DNA of 64,000 bases, taken from the NCBI GenBank assembly GCA_949128115.1, contig OX421964.1:47222601-47286600 (forward strand), read 5' to 3'. Each line of letters opens with the position of its first letter. Within the stretch, counting starts at the first letter, position 1. This document shows positions 11,508-22,362 of this stretch, one piece after another. A program made the position numbers and the translations under genes. Source of the stretch: Anaspis maculata. Lineage: Eukaryota; Arthropoda; Insecta; Coleoptera; Scraptiidae. The notes beneath the pieces are model-generated. The model had not been told where the DNA came from and did not search any database. It saw nothing but the letters and a program-made list of their open reading frames with translations.

Positions 11508-11641
11508 GGCGTTTTCCACTGGAAAAAAAGTGAGAACTAACTGCCCTGACCTTGCGCATGGACCAATAGTAGGGCTTCCTGGTGAGTTTCTATGACAACG
11601 AGGGCAAAAAGTGCGCACTTTTTTTACCAGTGGAAGACGCT
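11508..11641. mobile_element. Small TIR element (~134 bp)
   Basis: GGCGTTTTCCACTGG followed by an A run and GTG at the left matches the inverse of CAC, a T run and CCAGTGGAAGACGC at the right, with one or two differences. It is a hairpin-forming MITE-like unit. Confidence 0.6.
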
Positions 11642-11649
11642 ATAATCTA

Positions 11650-11890
11650 TAAAGTACAACATCCTTGCAGCTTTCGAAATAAGACACCTGAATGATCAAT
11701 TTCTGTCAAGGAATAAGCCCGTCCCGTAGCATTTGATTCCGCAACGCCTTATTTCCTCGCTTATTTCATCAATTAAACTCCGTCCTTAAATTGGTAGATT
11801 GAGGTGTTGCGGAATCATTTCCAACGAGCTTATTGGAAGTTTGACTAGTTTACCATTCTGGTCTCTTTCTAGAGCTCCAGGGAGGTAGGT
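11650..11890. repeat. Degenerate copy of the AAGGACGG element family
   Basis: It shares scrambled and diverged segments with the intact element at 15859-16209: GTCAAGGAATAA, GATTCCGCAACGCCTTATTT, AACTCCGTCCTT and ACCATTCTGGTCTCTTTC. It looks like an old, rearranged copy. Confidence 0.5.
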
Positions 11891-11991
11891 GCTATGGTTC
11901 TGAGCCTAAAAACATTTTCAAAATTCAAAAAAATCAAATCTTGAAAAAATAATTTTTATTTTCTCGGCCTCCCACCAACATGAGAAGGAAA

Positions 11992-12159
11992 GTATAGACA
12001 ATACAAATAGAGAAGACCATATGTTATCACCACCGTCGTCACGGATATTGGGGCATCAAAAATCAGCCAACCTTTTTTTGAATGATGCACTCGCCTGGTT
12101 CCTACGCAACCGTAAAAATCCGTGACGACTATGGTCTTTTCTATTTGTATTGTCTATAC
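11992..12159. mobile_element. Small TIR element (~168 bp)
   Basis: The left end GTATAGACAATACAAATAGA and the right end TCTATTTGTATTGTCTATAC are perfect inverses over 20 bp. The similarity continues inward (AAGACCATA / TATGGTCTT; GTCGTCACGGAT / ATCCGTGACGAC). The TA within the ends suits a TA-targeting MITE. Confidence 0.8.
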
Positions 12160-12765
12160 CTATTATTGTAATCGTGCAAATTTTTTTTTTGGAATTTCAA
12201 TTTAAATTTTCTCAATTTATTCAGCGTAAGCTTACATATTCGCTTAAATTTGTCGATAAGGTAGAAATTTCGCCGAATATATCCATTTTGAGGTCCCCCA
12301 AGACGATTAACACCATTTTCAGAATGATGTATGTCTGTGTGTGTGTCTGTAATCTTCCACGGTAACTGTCGAATCGTTGATCCGAACGACTTGAAATTTG
12401 GTATGCGGACATTGTCTTCTTTTGTGGAATGAGCACATTACTTCTTGGCTGTCATCTGTCAAACTGAACTGTCACTATCAACAAATGTCAGGAGCTATAT
12501 ATCACGAAACTTGACTTGCAATATGCCGTTTGAAAGCCCATGAAAAACTGTATTCAGAACAGTTAAAAGTATTGCCCTATCTGTCATCTGTCAAAAAATA
12601 AAAAATGTGAAAGTTCAAAACTTTACCATTTAATTATTCAAAATCAAAGTCAGTTCGATAGACTGGCACCAAATTTGGCAAAAAGCAGCACAACAAAAGA
12701 GTCAAATTGAGTCTGCAGTTGCAGTTTTTCACCTAAATATTTCCAGTCGGGCGCAATGCTAAGAG

Positions 12766-14000
12766 CCCTGTTGCAAATGTCATATAGAACCATATAAAAA
12801 AAAACTATATGGCTTCTGTATGGCTGGTATATGGAATTTGGTACAGTCATTCCATATAGACGGCATATAAAATTACGTATGGACATCCATGTAGGAATAC
12901 TTTAAAAACCATATAAAAGCCATGTAGAGCCAGATACGATTGAAGGTCAATTTCATGGAATTCCATGTAGAATAATATACATCCATATACCTCTACATGG
13001 AAAAACATATAGCTCAAAAATATCCCTGATTGGTTAAAACTCTGTTTTTGTTGGGTTTTCTATTTCTTCCTTAGGGCGTAGGTTGTTCCTCCATCTTGTT
13101 GGAACTGAAACTGGCTTTGGAGAAGCGTACTCTCCAACTCTGGGCGTTTATTCTTTATTTTCTGGAACATTGATATTTTTAATTTTATACATACCTCGTT
13201 TTATACCTAACTTCAAAATACTCGTGCTCGTGCAGACTGCCCTGCCAGTCCAAGACAGGTACTTACATTATGTTGTGAATATGTAGACGCAATTTCCTTA
13301 CCATCACCGATACCATTATCATCTTATGATTGTGAATCTTGAGATGATTCCTCTTTTAGCAGGTTCGGAATTCGGAATCGTTTGGCTTTTGTTGCTAGTA
13401 GAAGAAAATAATCTTAAATCCGCCTGGGAGCACTGAGGTTGAATTAAACTTACCGCCGAGACTGATTATTTTATGTTTTCTGTCGGCACCACTTCGCGGG
13501 TTTGGTCACCTACGAAATAAACATACGCGAACTTCATAATTTCATTCAAGATGACGCGAGACACGGCTTGCTGGTCAAACTAAGCCAAGCCAGATTGAGA
13601 TGACGACCGTCGAGCAAGCTCGAAGTGACATCGTCATTTTCCGAGTCCCGAAATGGACCAATCATATGAGCGAATTTTCTCGCTGTTTATTGGTTAGATT
13701 CTACATGGAAATCCATGTAGCGACATGGAAATCCATGTAACGCATATTTGAATGAAAAAAGTCACATATAGCCATGTAGAGATATCATATGTTTTTCCAT
13801 GTACATCAAATTCAACAATGTTTTCCATGTACACTTCTACAGGAATGTATATGGATTGTATATATTTTTTTTTACCAGGAATTCCATGTAGAAAACCAGT
13901 CGAACTGAATGACAACCTATAGACTCCTGTAGAGACTGTTAGGGCCATATAGATGACATATACAATTTCTATATGATTCTATAGTACATTTGCAACAGGG
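12766..14000. mobile_element. 1.24-kb TIR element built of CATATAG/CATGTAG motifs
   Basis: The ends CCCTGTTGCAAATGT and ACATTTGCAACAGGG are inverses, followed inward by ATAGAA / TTCTAT. Both subterminal zones (12780-13015 and 13700-13990) are filled with short repeated motifs of the type CCATATAG, CCATGTAG and ATGGAAATCCATGTA in both orientations. The ~700-bp middle holds no recognisable gene. No clear target duplication is seen. Confidence 0.7.
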
Positions 14001-14403
14001 AGGATGGTTCTAGAGGTAATATATCATCGGGGTCCGGAGCTCCGTGGGGGAGGGGGGCGTGAGCGCGAGTTAATTTTCTTTTTCTAGATCCACTCACAAA
14101 AACGTGAAAAAGTTGAAAAACCCGAGGAAAAACCTGAAAACAAAAACTTTATTTTTCTTACTGTCTGCCTGATATAGCAGAATTAAGTTCTAAAAATGTC
14201 AGAAATTTCAAGAAAAGCCATTTCACACTGGTAGAAGAAAAAAATCACAAACAAGCTACTGCTTTGGAGGAAGAGAACTTCGCATCCGCAAAAGTTTGAA
14301 AAGCTTTTGTTTAGAGTTGGTCAAGAAGCTCAATTTTTGTTTGTTTTTGTCGTTCTTCTTGCTTCAATTGGCGAAAATACCGAGACAAATACGTAATATT
14401 ATC

Positions 14404-14405
<2 letters not shown>

Positions 14406-14439
<34 letters not shown>
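14406..14439. repeat. (ATT)n microsatellite
   Basis: About eleven uninterrupted copies of ATT, followed by a short A run and a GC-rich segment. Confidence 0.95.
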
Positions 14440-15173
14440 TTAAAAAAATCTCGCCTGCGGCGCCATTGTGTTCGCTTCGCTCGCGGGCTCAAAACCGTAA
14501 TTGACATCCAACATCGGGGCGCGGCGATGGCGGCCCTGGTCAGGTGTTATGAATTTTCAAAATTTCTCCCAGCCGTTGCCACCCGAGAGGGCCTCTCATC
14601 CGTGTTTTATCAATAGCGCGGCAAACATAGCAAAAATATTGCCCAAACCCCAGAAAAATTAATTTATGAAATTTTGTGACTGATTTCGACGTAGAATTTC
14701 ATCCTCTACAACATATCCAAAGTCCCAAAAAATCTCCTTATTGGCTTTTGCCATAGTCGGTTTCAAAGTATAGTGCGTTCACAGTAACCATATTCCAAGA
14801 CGATTTTCTGTTTTTGTCGCTATCATTTCACTGTCATGGTTCAAATCGTTCATGTTACTTATAAGGACCACAGCTATACTTTTTTCAAAGATAAACGATC
14901 ACCGTAAGTGAAGCAAGCAAAGACGCAACTCGCAATATCAATATTCACATTTTAGTTCGGACGTTAGGGGAACCAACCTTGCATTTCATTCTGATGCAAA
15001 ACGCTTTTGCACGTGAGTAGTAGGTACCTACAGGTGATTTTTAAGAAGTGGTGCCCTGATGGGACCCATGACTGCCGTGCTTCCTAAGAGGTTGAAGGTC
15101 CAAAAAACTACCATTTTTGGTAGTTTTTGAAATCGTTGAAATCTGAAATAAATTTCCAGAATGTGTCATGCAC

Positions 15174-15491
15174 CAGTGGCGTACCAGGCGCAGCGACGGC
15201 GCCAGCATTTCTTGAACGGGTGGGCACAAAAAGGCACACTAAGTATTCAGGAAGGTGGGCACTCATCTAGTTATATGTTTAACCTCCCATCCTCCAAACT
15301 ACTTTTTTTTTAGATTGAAAAAACAGTCAAGCGTAATAAAGTTAAAAAAAACAAAAAACAACCAGGATAGGTACATTCTTGTTTCAGGTTGTTTTCATTA
15401 GTATCTACCGTGGTATCTACTTAGTTATGCAATTTAGGTAGTGTGGTTTTTTCATAGGTACCACCCTGGCCACCACCTGGCGCCGTCACTG
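15174..15491. mobile_element. hAT-type TIR element (318 bp)
   Basis: The left end CAGTGGCGTACCAGG and the right end GGCGCCGTCACTG are related inverted ends. The subterminal GACGGCGCCAG occurs in both, inverted. The flanks share CATGCA in a register close to an 8-bp duplication (GTCATGCA / ACCATGCA), suggesting a decayed hAT target site. Confidence 0.5.
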
Positions 15492-15858
15492 ACCATGCAG
15501 CTGCGAAGGGGCCGAGGTGCGATTTTTCACAAAGTCTTATGGTAAACCTTGACTAACACTAATGCTTCTGAGGAACTTTTGGCCACATAACTATAATCAG
15601 TGTTGTAGTAGTAAATATCTCTTGTACATGATGTTCCCTTGGTAAACAATTATTGTGTCATGACCATATAGCCCAGGCATTTTGAATCAAAAATAGGTGG
15701 AAGCGTTTTACCAATTTTCAGACTTGGTTATTTTTTCTAGGTCAAAACCGAAAACGACTGGGCTAATATCCCAGGGGGCCATAGCCCAATGAATTGCAAT
15801 GAGATGAGCAGAATTCAGGATTGTATCGGTAAATCAGTCGCTTCGGTTCGGCGGGCTG

Positions 15859-16209
15859 AAGGACGGTGTCATATTGGTGAAATAAGCGTTGCGAAATCAA
15901 TCCGTCTGGGTTTATTCCTTGACGGATTCTTACCATTTTGGTCTCTTTTGAAAGCTACAAGGATGTCCTCAAGTTTGAGCCCATTGGCATTTCCGAAATC
16001 AAAAAGAAAAAATTAAATTTTGACATTTGAAAAAATTAAATTTTGACATTTGAAAAAATTATTTTTTGATTTTGAAAATGCCAATGGGCTCAAACCAAAG
16101 TACATGCTTGTAGCTTTCGAAAGAGACCAAAATGGTGAAAATCCGTCAAGGAATAAACCAAGACGGATTGATTTCGCAACGCTTATTTTACCAATTGAAC
16201 TCCGTCCTT
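15859..16209. mobile_element. 351-bp TIR element, AAGGACGG family, intact copy
   Basis: The two halves are inverted copies for about 125 bp each: AAGGACGG / CCGTCCTT at the ends, then AATAAGCGTTGCGAAATCAA, TTCCTTGACGGATT and CCATTTTGGTCTCTTT, each with its inverse. Relatives lie at 29755-29905 (half element) and 11650-11890 (degenerate). There is no coding content. Confidence 0.8.
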
Positions 16210-16221
16210 GATAGTTGTATT

Positions 16222-16372
16222 AAGCTGGATTCCCAGTTGCGAATATTCGGACAGAAAATGCGAAATTTAATGTCAAAGTCGTCATATTGGCCAATCAGAG
16301 CCCTCGAATTCAAAATTTGACATATAAAATCGCATTTTCTGTCCGAATATTCGCATCTGGGAACCCAGCTTT
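16222..16372. mobile_element. 151-bp TIR element
   Basis: AAGCTGGATTCCCAG then GCGAATATTCGGACAGAAAA pair with the inverse TTTTCTGTCCGAATATTCGC and CTGGGAACCCAGCTT at the right end. It begins 12 bp after the preceding element. Confidence 0.85.
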
Positions 16373-16589
16373 ACACTACACAATTTCTTGTACAATTTCT
16401 TGAACCATCTGCCAAAATAGTGTCAAAAAACAATGAACTTGACTGCTCATTTGACAGATTGTACAAGAAATTGAACAAGAAATTGTGTAGTGTAATTACA
16501 CTACAGCAATAGTGTCAAAAAACAATGAACTTGATTGTTCAACTGACAGATTGTACAAGAAGTTGTATAAGAAATTGTGTTGTGTAATA
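16373..16589. mobile_element. 121-bp TIR element plus a partial second copy
   Basis: ACACTACACAATTTCTTGTA at 16373 pairs with the inverse ending at 16493. It directly abuts the previous element. A partial, diverged copy (AGTGTCAAAAAACAATGAAC onward) follows at about 16497-16585. Confidence 0.75.
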
Positions 16590-17129
16590 CAGCTATAATA
16601 CAGCTATGGGAAAAAAATACACATTACGCTCAATTCATATGACGTAGAAGGTTGTCTAGGTCAGGGCGTTGTCATGTCAATGCATGACAACAAATCTTCT
16701 CTCGGTGTCTGAAATGAGTGAAATATGACAGTTGATGTTGATATTAACGGCAAAAATTCTCATCCATCAACAATAAACAATGATCAAAAATGAGTAATTC
16801 CAAGCAAATGAAGCGTTTTGGGGTAAGTCCCCAGTCCCTACCAACATAAAAGTTTAATAGTTTCTGATGGGTTAGTGATATTGGTTCAACCATGGATTCA
16901 CGAAACACGGTAAAAACCTCCTCAAAATCACTGACTTTCTCGTCTTGAAATCGAAATAAGTAGGCTCGTAAGTAGGTATAGCAGGGTCCGGTTACGTTAA
17001 CTCCATCTCTCATTTGTCGAACAAAATCACAAACCACTCAGAATGGTTTGTAGAAGAAAGATATGACATAAAAAATGCTGACCATCCATGCAGTTTCTTG
17101 TTCTCCCGGATTTGCGGTGGTTTTCAGAA

Positions 17130-17780
17130 ATTAAAACTATTGACTTGGGCATTGTATCGAATTGGAAATTTTCTCGAAAGAAAGTTTGAATCTTTTCTAA
17201 ATATAACTATGTACATGTGTCTATGCTTTCTATAAGAACATCCACTTGCCCGCTTGTCGTAACTTGGAATCGGCGACGCCGCCCCACACTATAATGTAAT
17301 TATTGTAATTGTTAATTGTTATTTTGGCAATATTCGCGATTTTTCTTTGTTCGCGTACCAAAGCCATGAGCTACCCATTATTTAATCTCAAATCTCTCTT
17401 GTTAACTATTGACCTGTGGGTCGTACCGATGTGGAGTTTTCTTTTAATAAAGTCCAAGTTCTCCTTTAATTATAACACGCTGTATGTATTATTGTAATTT
17501 GACAAGAACAGGTACTTGTCCGCATCTCATAACTTTATAGATCCAGTCGGCTTCTGAAATGCAGCACCTCGTCGGCGGTGCCGCGCCACATTACCTAAGT
17601 TGTTATTGTTGTTTGTTATAATTTTTTATCGATATTTTTGGTCAAGATTTTTCTTGGTTAGGGTCCCAAGGTCATGAGCTACCCACTGGAGTTGAAATTT
17701 TTCGCAAAAATCCTTTCGTCTAGGACTAGATGCTGTGACGGACGGACAGACGGAGAGATAAAGCGGGGACATAAGCGCCT
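17130..17780 (+). repeat. Two copies of a dispersed repeat family ending in a GACGGACGG tract
   Basis: Copies at about 17130-17340 and 17480-17720 share ACTTGTCCGC, GGCGACGCCGC-like and ATAATGTAATTATTGTAATT-like segments and a TCATGAGCTACCCA block. Relatives occur at 26690-26970 (inverted) and inside the large palindrome at 45220-45420 and 51105-51305. The GACGGACGGACAGACGG tract at about 17738 resembles tracts at 25955, 41527 and 62405. The family is probably derived from a non-LTR or other retroelement, but no ORF remains. Confidence 0.5.
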
Positions 17781-18640
17781 TCCCGTTTGGAGAAGTGCGC
17801 TAATAAGATTAGGTACTTTACCGTTCTAAGATGCACAAGTGATAGTTTGGATTACAGAATACAAGAGTCATGGAGTTCGGATTATGCATATTATTTCACT
17901 CTATTGGGGTGCTCGGATTATAGGGTATTTCGGATTATTGAGGGTTCGGATATTACCCATCCCATACATTACTGCATTGGAAGATATTTCGAATAAGGAT
18001 GTGAACAACATTATAGGATCGATCGTGCTTGAATTTAAGAAAATTCTGAAGCAATTAATTAAGTGGATTCAGAGGAATTAGTTATATAGGCATTTAACTT
18101 AGATCCACAACGCTCGAGATAACAATTGTGGCCGCGCAAAGATAAATAAGAATTATAAACTTTGAAGACCGAGCAGATTTGCTCAACTTGTTGTGATTTA
18201 AAGTATGTACTAAATCCCTTACTAAATCGTAAAGTTAGTGTATCTGAGCCGAGCCTATATTAATTAGTTATCTTTCTTTGCAGTTCCTAAATCCTTAATT
18301 GATAAGTCTTCCTTATTGCTTTGCAATATTTACGTCATTTCAGTAATTACTCATCAAAATTCAGCATTGCGGCGCTCTGTAACATTCCCCGTACTGCAAA
18401 TTTTAGAGGATTGGAAGTGTACAATTTCAATTCACATGAATCCATGCGGTAAAATTTTATTAAACTCATGAATTCACATCAAGTAATAATTCAACCGAAC
18501 AATGTTATGTGAATATCGAGGTGAATATGTTGTGGTGAAATTATGTGAATAATTTTTATTTGCAACTTTGTATTGGTTCGCAATTATTTGCACTGCGCTG
18601 ATTATATTAAATTTATAGTTGCTCACAAAATCTCCACATC
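17781..18640. other. AT-rich non-coding stretch, nothing recognised
   Basis: No TIR, tandem repeat or domain-bearing frame was found. Confidence 0.3.
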
Positions 18641-18643
18641 AAT

Positions 18644-19308
18644 GGCTGCGTTCATCCGCAATGTAGCACTAGCCTAGCGCTTAATCATGGTCACGTGATG
18701 TTAAGTGATCAGAAATAGGTGCGGCTGAACGCACATTCTTGAAATAACAGTCAGGATTGACAGTTGACTGATATAACAGATTCTTCAATGCCCCTTGTGT
18801 CGCAGACCTTCTCATATAGGCGGTTCCCTTTGCTCGCAGCTCGTGCGCAGGTCTTCTAATCGGGGGCCGTATATCGATCGGGCTGGTTGCATGAACTCGA
18901 CCAATGACGGCGCCAATCGAAGCGCCAATATCGGTGAACCTGCGCCCCGAGGACCCCAGGTACATGAGAATGGCTATTCCTACCAGTTTTCAAACGGGCG
19001 TCAACTTCTGCTCTTTCGATCATTTAATACACTACCCCTGCAATCTCGTAGCTTTCACAGTTGACGCGTGATCCCTGCAGTTGACACACCTCCATAATTT
19101 ATTCTTCCCACTGCGATTTTTGTCAAATTTGACGTTGAGTTTGGTTAACTGAGCGACAACCTATCAAGTGAGCAAGAATATTTTTGCTAGATAAAATGGT
19201 GGCCGATGAGTTATCACTCGGTGAGCGCTCTCGCTGATATGTGGCGTTCGCCGTTCAGCCGCAGCCGACTGAGAGCTTAGCAAGCGCTTTGTGCGGATGA
19301 ACGCAGCC
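18644..19308. mobile_element. 665-bp TIR element with GGCTGCGTTCATCCGCA ends
   Basis: A 17-bp perfect inverted pair bounds the element, with AGCGCTT and AAGCGCT further in. A 3-bp direct repeat AAT flanks it, which is weak evidence for a 3-bp target duplication. No transposase frame is seen. It is followed one base later by the next TIR element. Confidence 0.7.
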
Positions 19309-19425
19309 AATAGGTCGTATCGGCGTGACGTCACGCTCCTGAAACTCGGCCATTTTGTAGAAGCTAATCAAACTGACTTTTGTCACATCAACTAGTCAAA
19401 GTTCGTGTTTTCAGTAACTCAGAAG

Positions 19426-19815
19426 ATGATAGTTTGCGCAATGTATGGCTGTTTGCTGTTTGGCCATCTACTCCCGCATGAGAGCATCGGTTTCACTGTT
19501 TTACAATACAATACATTTATTGCTCTAATAATTTTTACAAAATTTTGAGCAAGAAGCTCGTAAGATAGAAAAACAGATCAAAATCAAATTAAGGACACAA
19601 ATTCTAATAGCTACGCAAACATTTCCGACTTCATCGGTTTCACTGGTTTTGGACTACCCTGGAGTGATGAGATCCCGTTGAGATCGAGTGCAGGAATTAT
19701 CTAAACAGCGAAAATCCTGATGGCTTTGTCAGACAAATCGAAGAAATGATCTCAACAGAAAGTTTACAAGAGACTTGGAAGCTTGCATGCAGAGAACACT
19801 TCCTGCGTGCGGTAG
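19426..19815 (+). pseudogene. THAP-like zinc-finger remnant, left arm
   Basis: The frame opens MIVCAMYGC, giving a Cys-x4-Cys pair as at the start of THAP (C2CH) DNA-binding domains. It is interrupted by a 133-bp insertion at 19499-19631. It later reads WKLACREHF, the conserved Trp context and the Cys-x2-His-Phe closing motif. THAP domains bind DNA and occur in P-element-type transposases and in host factors derived from them. This copy is broken by the insertion, frameshifts and stops, so it cannot encode a working protein. The same remnant in inverse orientation in the right arm shows the coding piece belonged to the foldback. Confidence 0.5.
19499..19631 (-). mobile_element. 133-bp retroposed insertion with 14-bp target duplication
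   Basis: The segment is bracketed by the perfect direct repeat CATCGGTTTCACTG (19485-19498 and 19632-19645), and the right arm of the host foldback lacks it. On the minus strand it ends AATAAATGTATTGTATTGTA, a poly(A)-signal-like or simple tail. Variable 10-20 bp duplications are typical of target-primed reverse transcription, so this is probably a 5'-truncated LINE or a SINE end. Confidence 0.8.
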
Positions 19816-20189
19816 GTTGTGTGCTTCTTCTGCTTTATGGGCTTCGAGTTGCTTGAGCGAAAACGTTTCTGTTCCCAACACAAGTAGTCTACAAGGTCCT
19901 CTCGCGTTGTTTTTGCACCATATCCAAATTGTGGTTGATGAGATTTTGATTCACCACCTCAAATGACTCACATGACAAACACAGCTCTGCAACTTTCTAT
20001 TCGCGGCTGGGCAAATCGTTGTCAGAAAGCGTCTTGCTGTAATTGCTTAATAACTTCGCATGTCAGTCTGACGTATGACGTATGTAACAGCATGTCGATC
20101 AGCTGTTTTTGATTAGCTTCTACATGGCCGCCTTGTTTTCGCTCAAGCAACTCGTAGCCCATAAATCAGACGAAGCACACAACCTACCG

Positions 20190-20413
20190 CACGCAGGAAG
20201 TGTTCTCTGCAAGCTTCCAAGTCTCTTGTAAACTTTCTGTTGAGATCATTTCTTCAATTTGTCTGACAAAACCCACAGAATTTTCGCTGTTAAGATAATC
20301 CTGTGCTCGATCCCAACGGGATCCCATCACTCCAGGGTAGTCCAAAACAGTGAAGCCGATTGTCTTATGCGGGAGTATTTGGCTGAACAGCCATACATTG
20401 CGCAAACTATCAT
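20190..20413 (-). pseudogene. THAP-like zinc-finger remnant, right arm
   Basis: The minus-strand counterpart of the left-arm remnant, uninterrupted by the 133-bp insertion. It opens MIVCAMYGC at 20413, continues in a second frame through FTVLDYP and SRWDRAQDYLN (the aromatic/Pro and Trp region of THAP folds), and closes with CREHF in a third frame. Two small indels separate these frames; one is a 4-bp loss relative to the left arm just before CREHF. It is a decayed copy. Confidence 0.5.
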
Positions 20414-20510
20414 CTTCTGAGTTACTGAAAACACGAACTTTGTGACACTCTACAAAATGGCAGATTTTCAGGAGCGTGACGTCACGCCAATACGACCTAT
20501 AGAAGGTATA

Positions 20511-21319
20511 GTAGGTTCACTTGTACCGTGATTCTAGTAGGCTGGGCAAATTTCACAGTTTGGCATTGTAGACTTCACGTCCAACTGCCTAGTGTGCGCC
20601 TGAGCGTCTGGCTTCGAAAGATAGGTTATGTTGGTGTGATGGTGTGTTGACTGTTGCTGTCAAAAATGGAAAATTTACCGAAATCAACTTTGCAAATTGC
20701 AAATATGGAGTGGATGTTGTTCACCTTTCACAAGTTCCGCAAATTTCTTGTTCCAGTACGATGTCCTGAGCAGTGAAATCAAGTATTAACGCCGATCAAT
20801 CCCATCCCCACAAAAATTAGGAAGGTTCAGCCTCCCATCGTTTCCAGCCTTCCAGAGTGTGGGTACTTCTTTTAAAAACCAGAAATAGTTCACAATGCTT
20901 CCATAATATGTGGTTTTTGAAAATAGATTCACGTCTTCTCCGCAAAGCTGAACGTTATGGGGTACATGCCCAGCACCCATTTCGCCCATTTTTTCTCTCA
21001 GAAGCGAGTTCTTGATGGCACTCTCGAGGACTTTAAAATGGGCACTGGACGTTATTGTTCAAGACACAAGGTGAGGCGCAAACACAGTTTTCACAGTAAT
21101 GGGCATAATTTCACCACCATTTTCGTGAAACTCGGGATTTTCAGTCTATTTGACACTCGATCTGACAAACGGTAAAGTTGTTGATCTTGTCGTCAAGCTT
21201 AAACTTTCAAATATCAATGCAACCAACTGCCAAGTTCTAGGGAGTTTTCAAATATCAGATTTGAAAACTTAGAAACAAAATCTCACAGCCAACTTGAATC
21301 ACGGTACAAGTGAACCTAC
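20511..21319. mobile_element. TIR element, copy 1 of a tandem pair (809 bp)
   Basis: The ends GTAGGTTCACTTGTACCGTG and CACGGTACAAGTGAACCTAC are perfect inverses. TATA borders both sides. The interior shares most of its sequence with the adjacent copy at 21324-22145. There is no transposase frame. Confidence 0.85.
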
Positions 21320-21323
21320 TATA

Positions 21324-22145
21324 GTAGGTTCACTTGTACCGTGATTCTAGTAGGCTGGGCAAATTTCACAGTTTGGCATTGTAGACTTCACCTCTAACTG
21401 CCTAGTGTGCGCCTGAGCGTCTGGCTTCGAAAGATAGGTTATGTTCGTGCGTTTTTGTCAAGATAGGATATGTTGATGTGTCGGCTGTTCCTGTCAAAAA
21501 TGGAAAAATTACCGAAATTAACTTTGCAAATTGCAAGTATGGAGTGGATGTAGTTCACCTTTCACAAGTTCCGCAAATTTCTTGTTCCAGTACGATGTCC
21601 TGAGCAGTGAAATCAAGTAATCACGCCGATGAATCCCATCCACACAAAAATTAGAAGAGTGTAGGTAGCTTCCCAGAGTTCCCAATCTTCCAGAGTGTGG
21701 GTACTTCTTTTAAAAACCAGGAATAGTTCACAATGCTTCCATATTATGTGGTTTTTGAAAATAAATTCCCGTCTTCTCCGCAAAGCTGAACGTTAATGGG
21801 GTCCATGCCCAGCACCTATACTCCGCCAATTTTCTTCCAGAAGCGAGTTCTTGATGGCACCCTCGAGGGCTTCAAAATGGGCACTGGACGTTATTGTTCA
21901 AGACACAAGCTGAGGCGCAAACACAGTTTTCACAGTAATGGGCATAATTCCACCGCAATTTCCGTGAAACTCGTGATTTTCAGTCTATTTGACATAAACG
22001 GTAATGTTGTTGATGTTGTCAAGCTTGAACTTTCAAATATCAATGCAACCAACTGCCAAGTTCTAGGGAGTTTTCAAATATCAGATTTGGAAACTTAGAA
22101 ACAAAATCTCACAGCCAACTAGAATCACGGTACAAGTGAACCTAC
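21324..22145. mobile_element. TIR element, copy 2 of a tandem pair (822 bp)
   Basis: Same ends as copy 1, same orientation, separated from it by only TATA (21320-21323). The copies differ by scattered substitutions and small indels, for example an extra TTTTTGTCAAGATAGGATA-like segment near 21455 and a shorter region near 22000. They are therefore independent insertions or an old duplication, not a recent one. Confidence 0.85.
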
Positions 22146-22154
22146 TATATATAT

Positions 22155-22362
22155 CCCATACACTTTCTATTTTCAGTAGAATAACTTTTTGGGGCAAAAA
22201 TAAAGTGACAAGCTGGGGCGCTACGGCTACGGCTGATGGCACCTGCAAAGTTTTGGAGCGAGACGTTATCAGCGGCCATCGGTCGTATTCTCCCAGCGTT
22301 CCAGCTTGTCACTTTATTTTTGCTCCAAAAAGTCATTCTGCTGAAAATAGAAAGTGTATGGG
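22155..22362. mobile_element. 208-bp hairpin MITE
   Basis: CCCATACACTTTCTATTTTC is inverted exactly at the right end, and the similarity continues for about 65 bp on each side (TTTTTGG..CAAAAATAAAGTGACAAGCTGG and its inverse). ATAT flanks both ends. It lies 9 bp from the previous element. Confidence 0.85.

Larger units (their letters stand above)
19310..20500. mobile_element. 1.19-kb foldback element with THAP remnants in both arms
   Basis: The left end ATAGGTCGTATCGGCGTGAC and the right end GTCACGCCAATACGACCTAT are near-perfect inverses. The inverted arms run about 500 bp on the left (including a 133-bp later insertion) and 400 bp on the right, around a ~250-bp spacer. Both arms carry the same THAP-like zinc-finger coding remnant, facing inward. 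A TA sits at each border. Confidence 0.75.

Noticed and set aside
15789..16016. 75-codon plus frame at the AAGGACGG element
   Set aside because: It runs across the left arm of a MITE; no protein signal.
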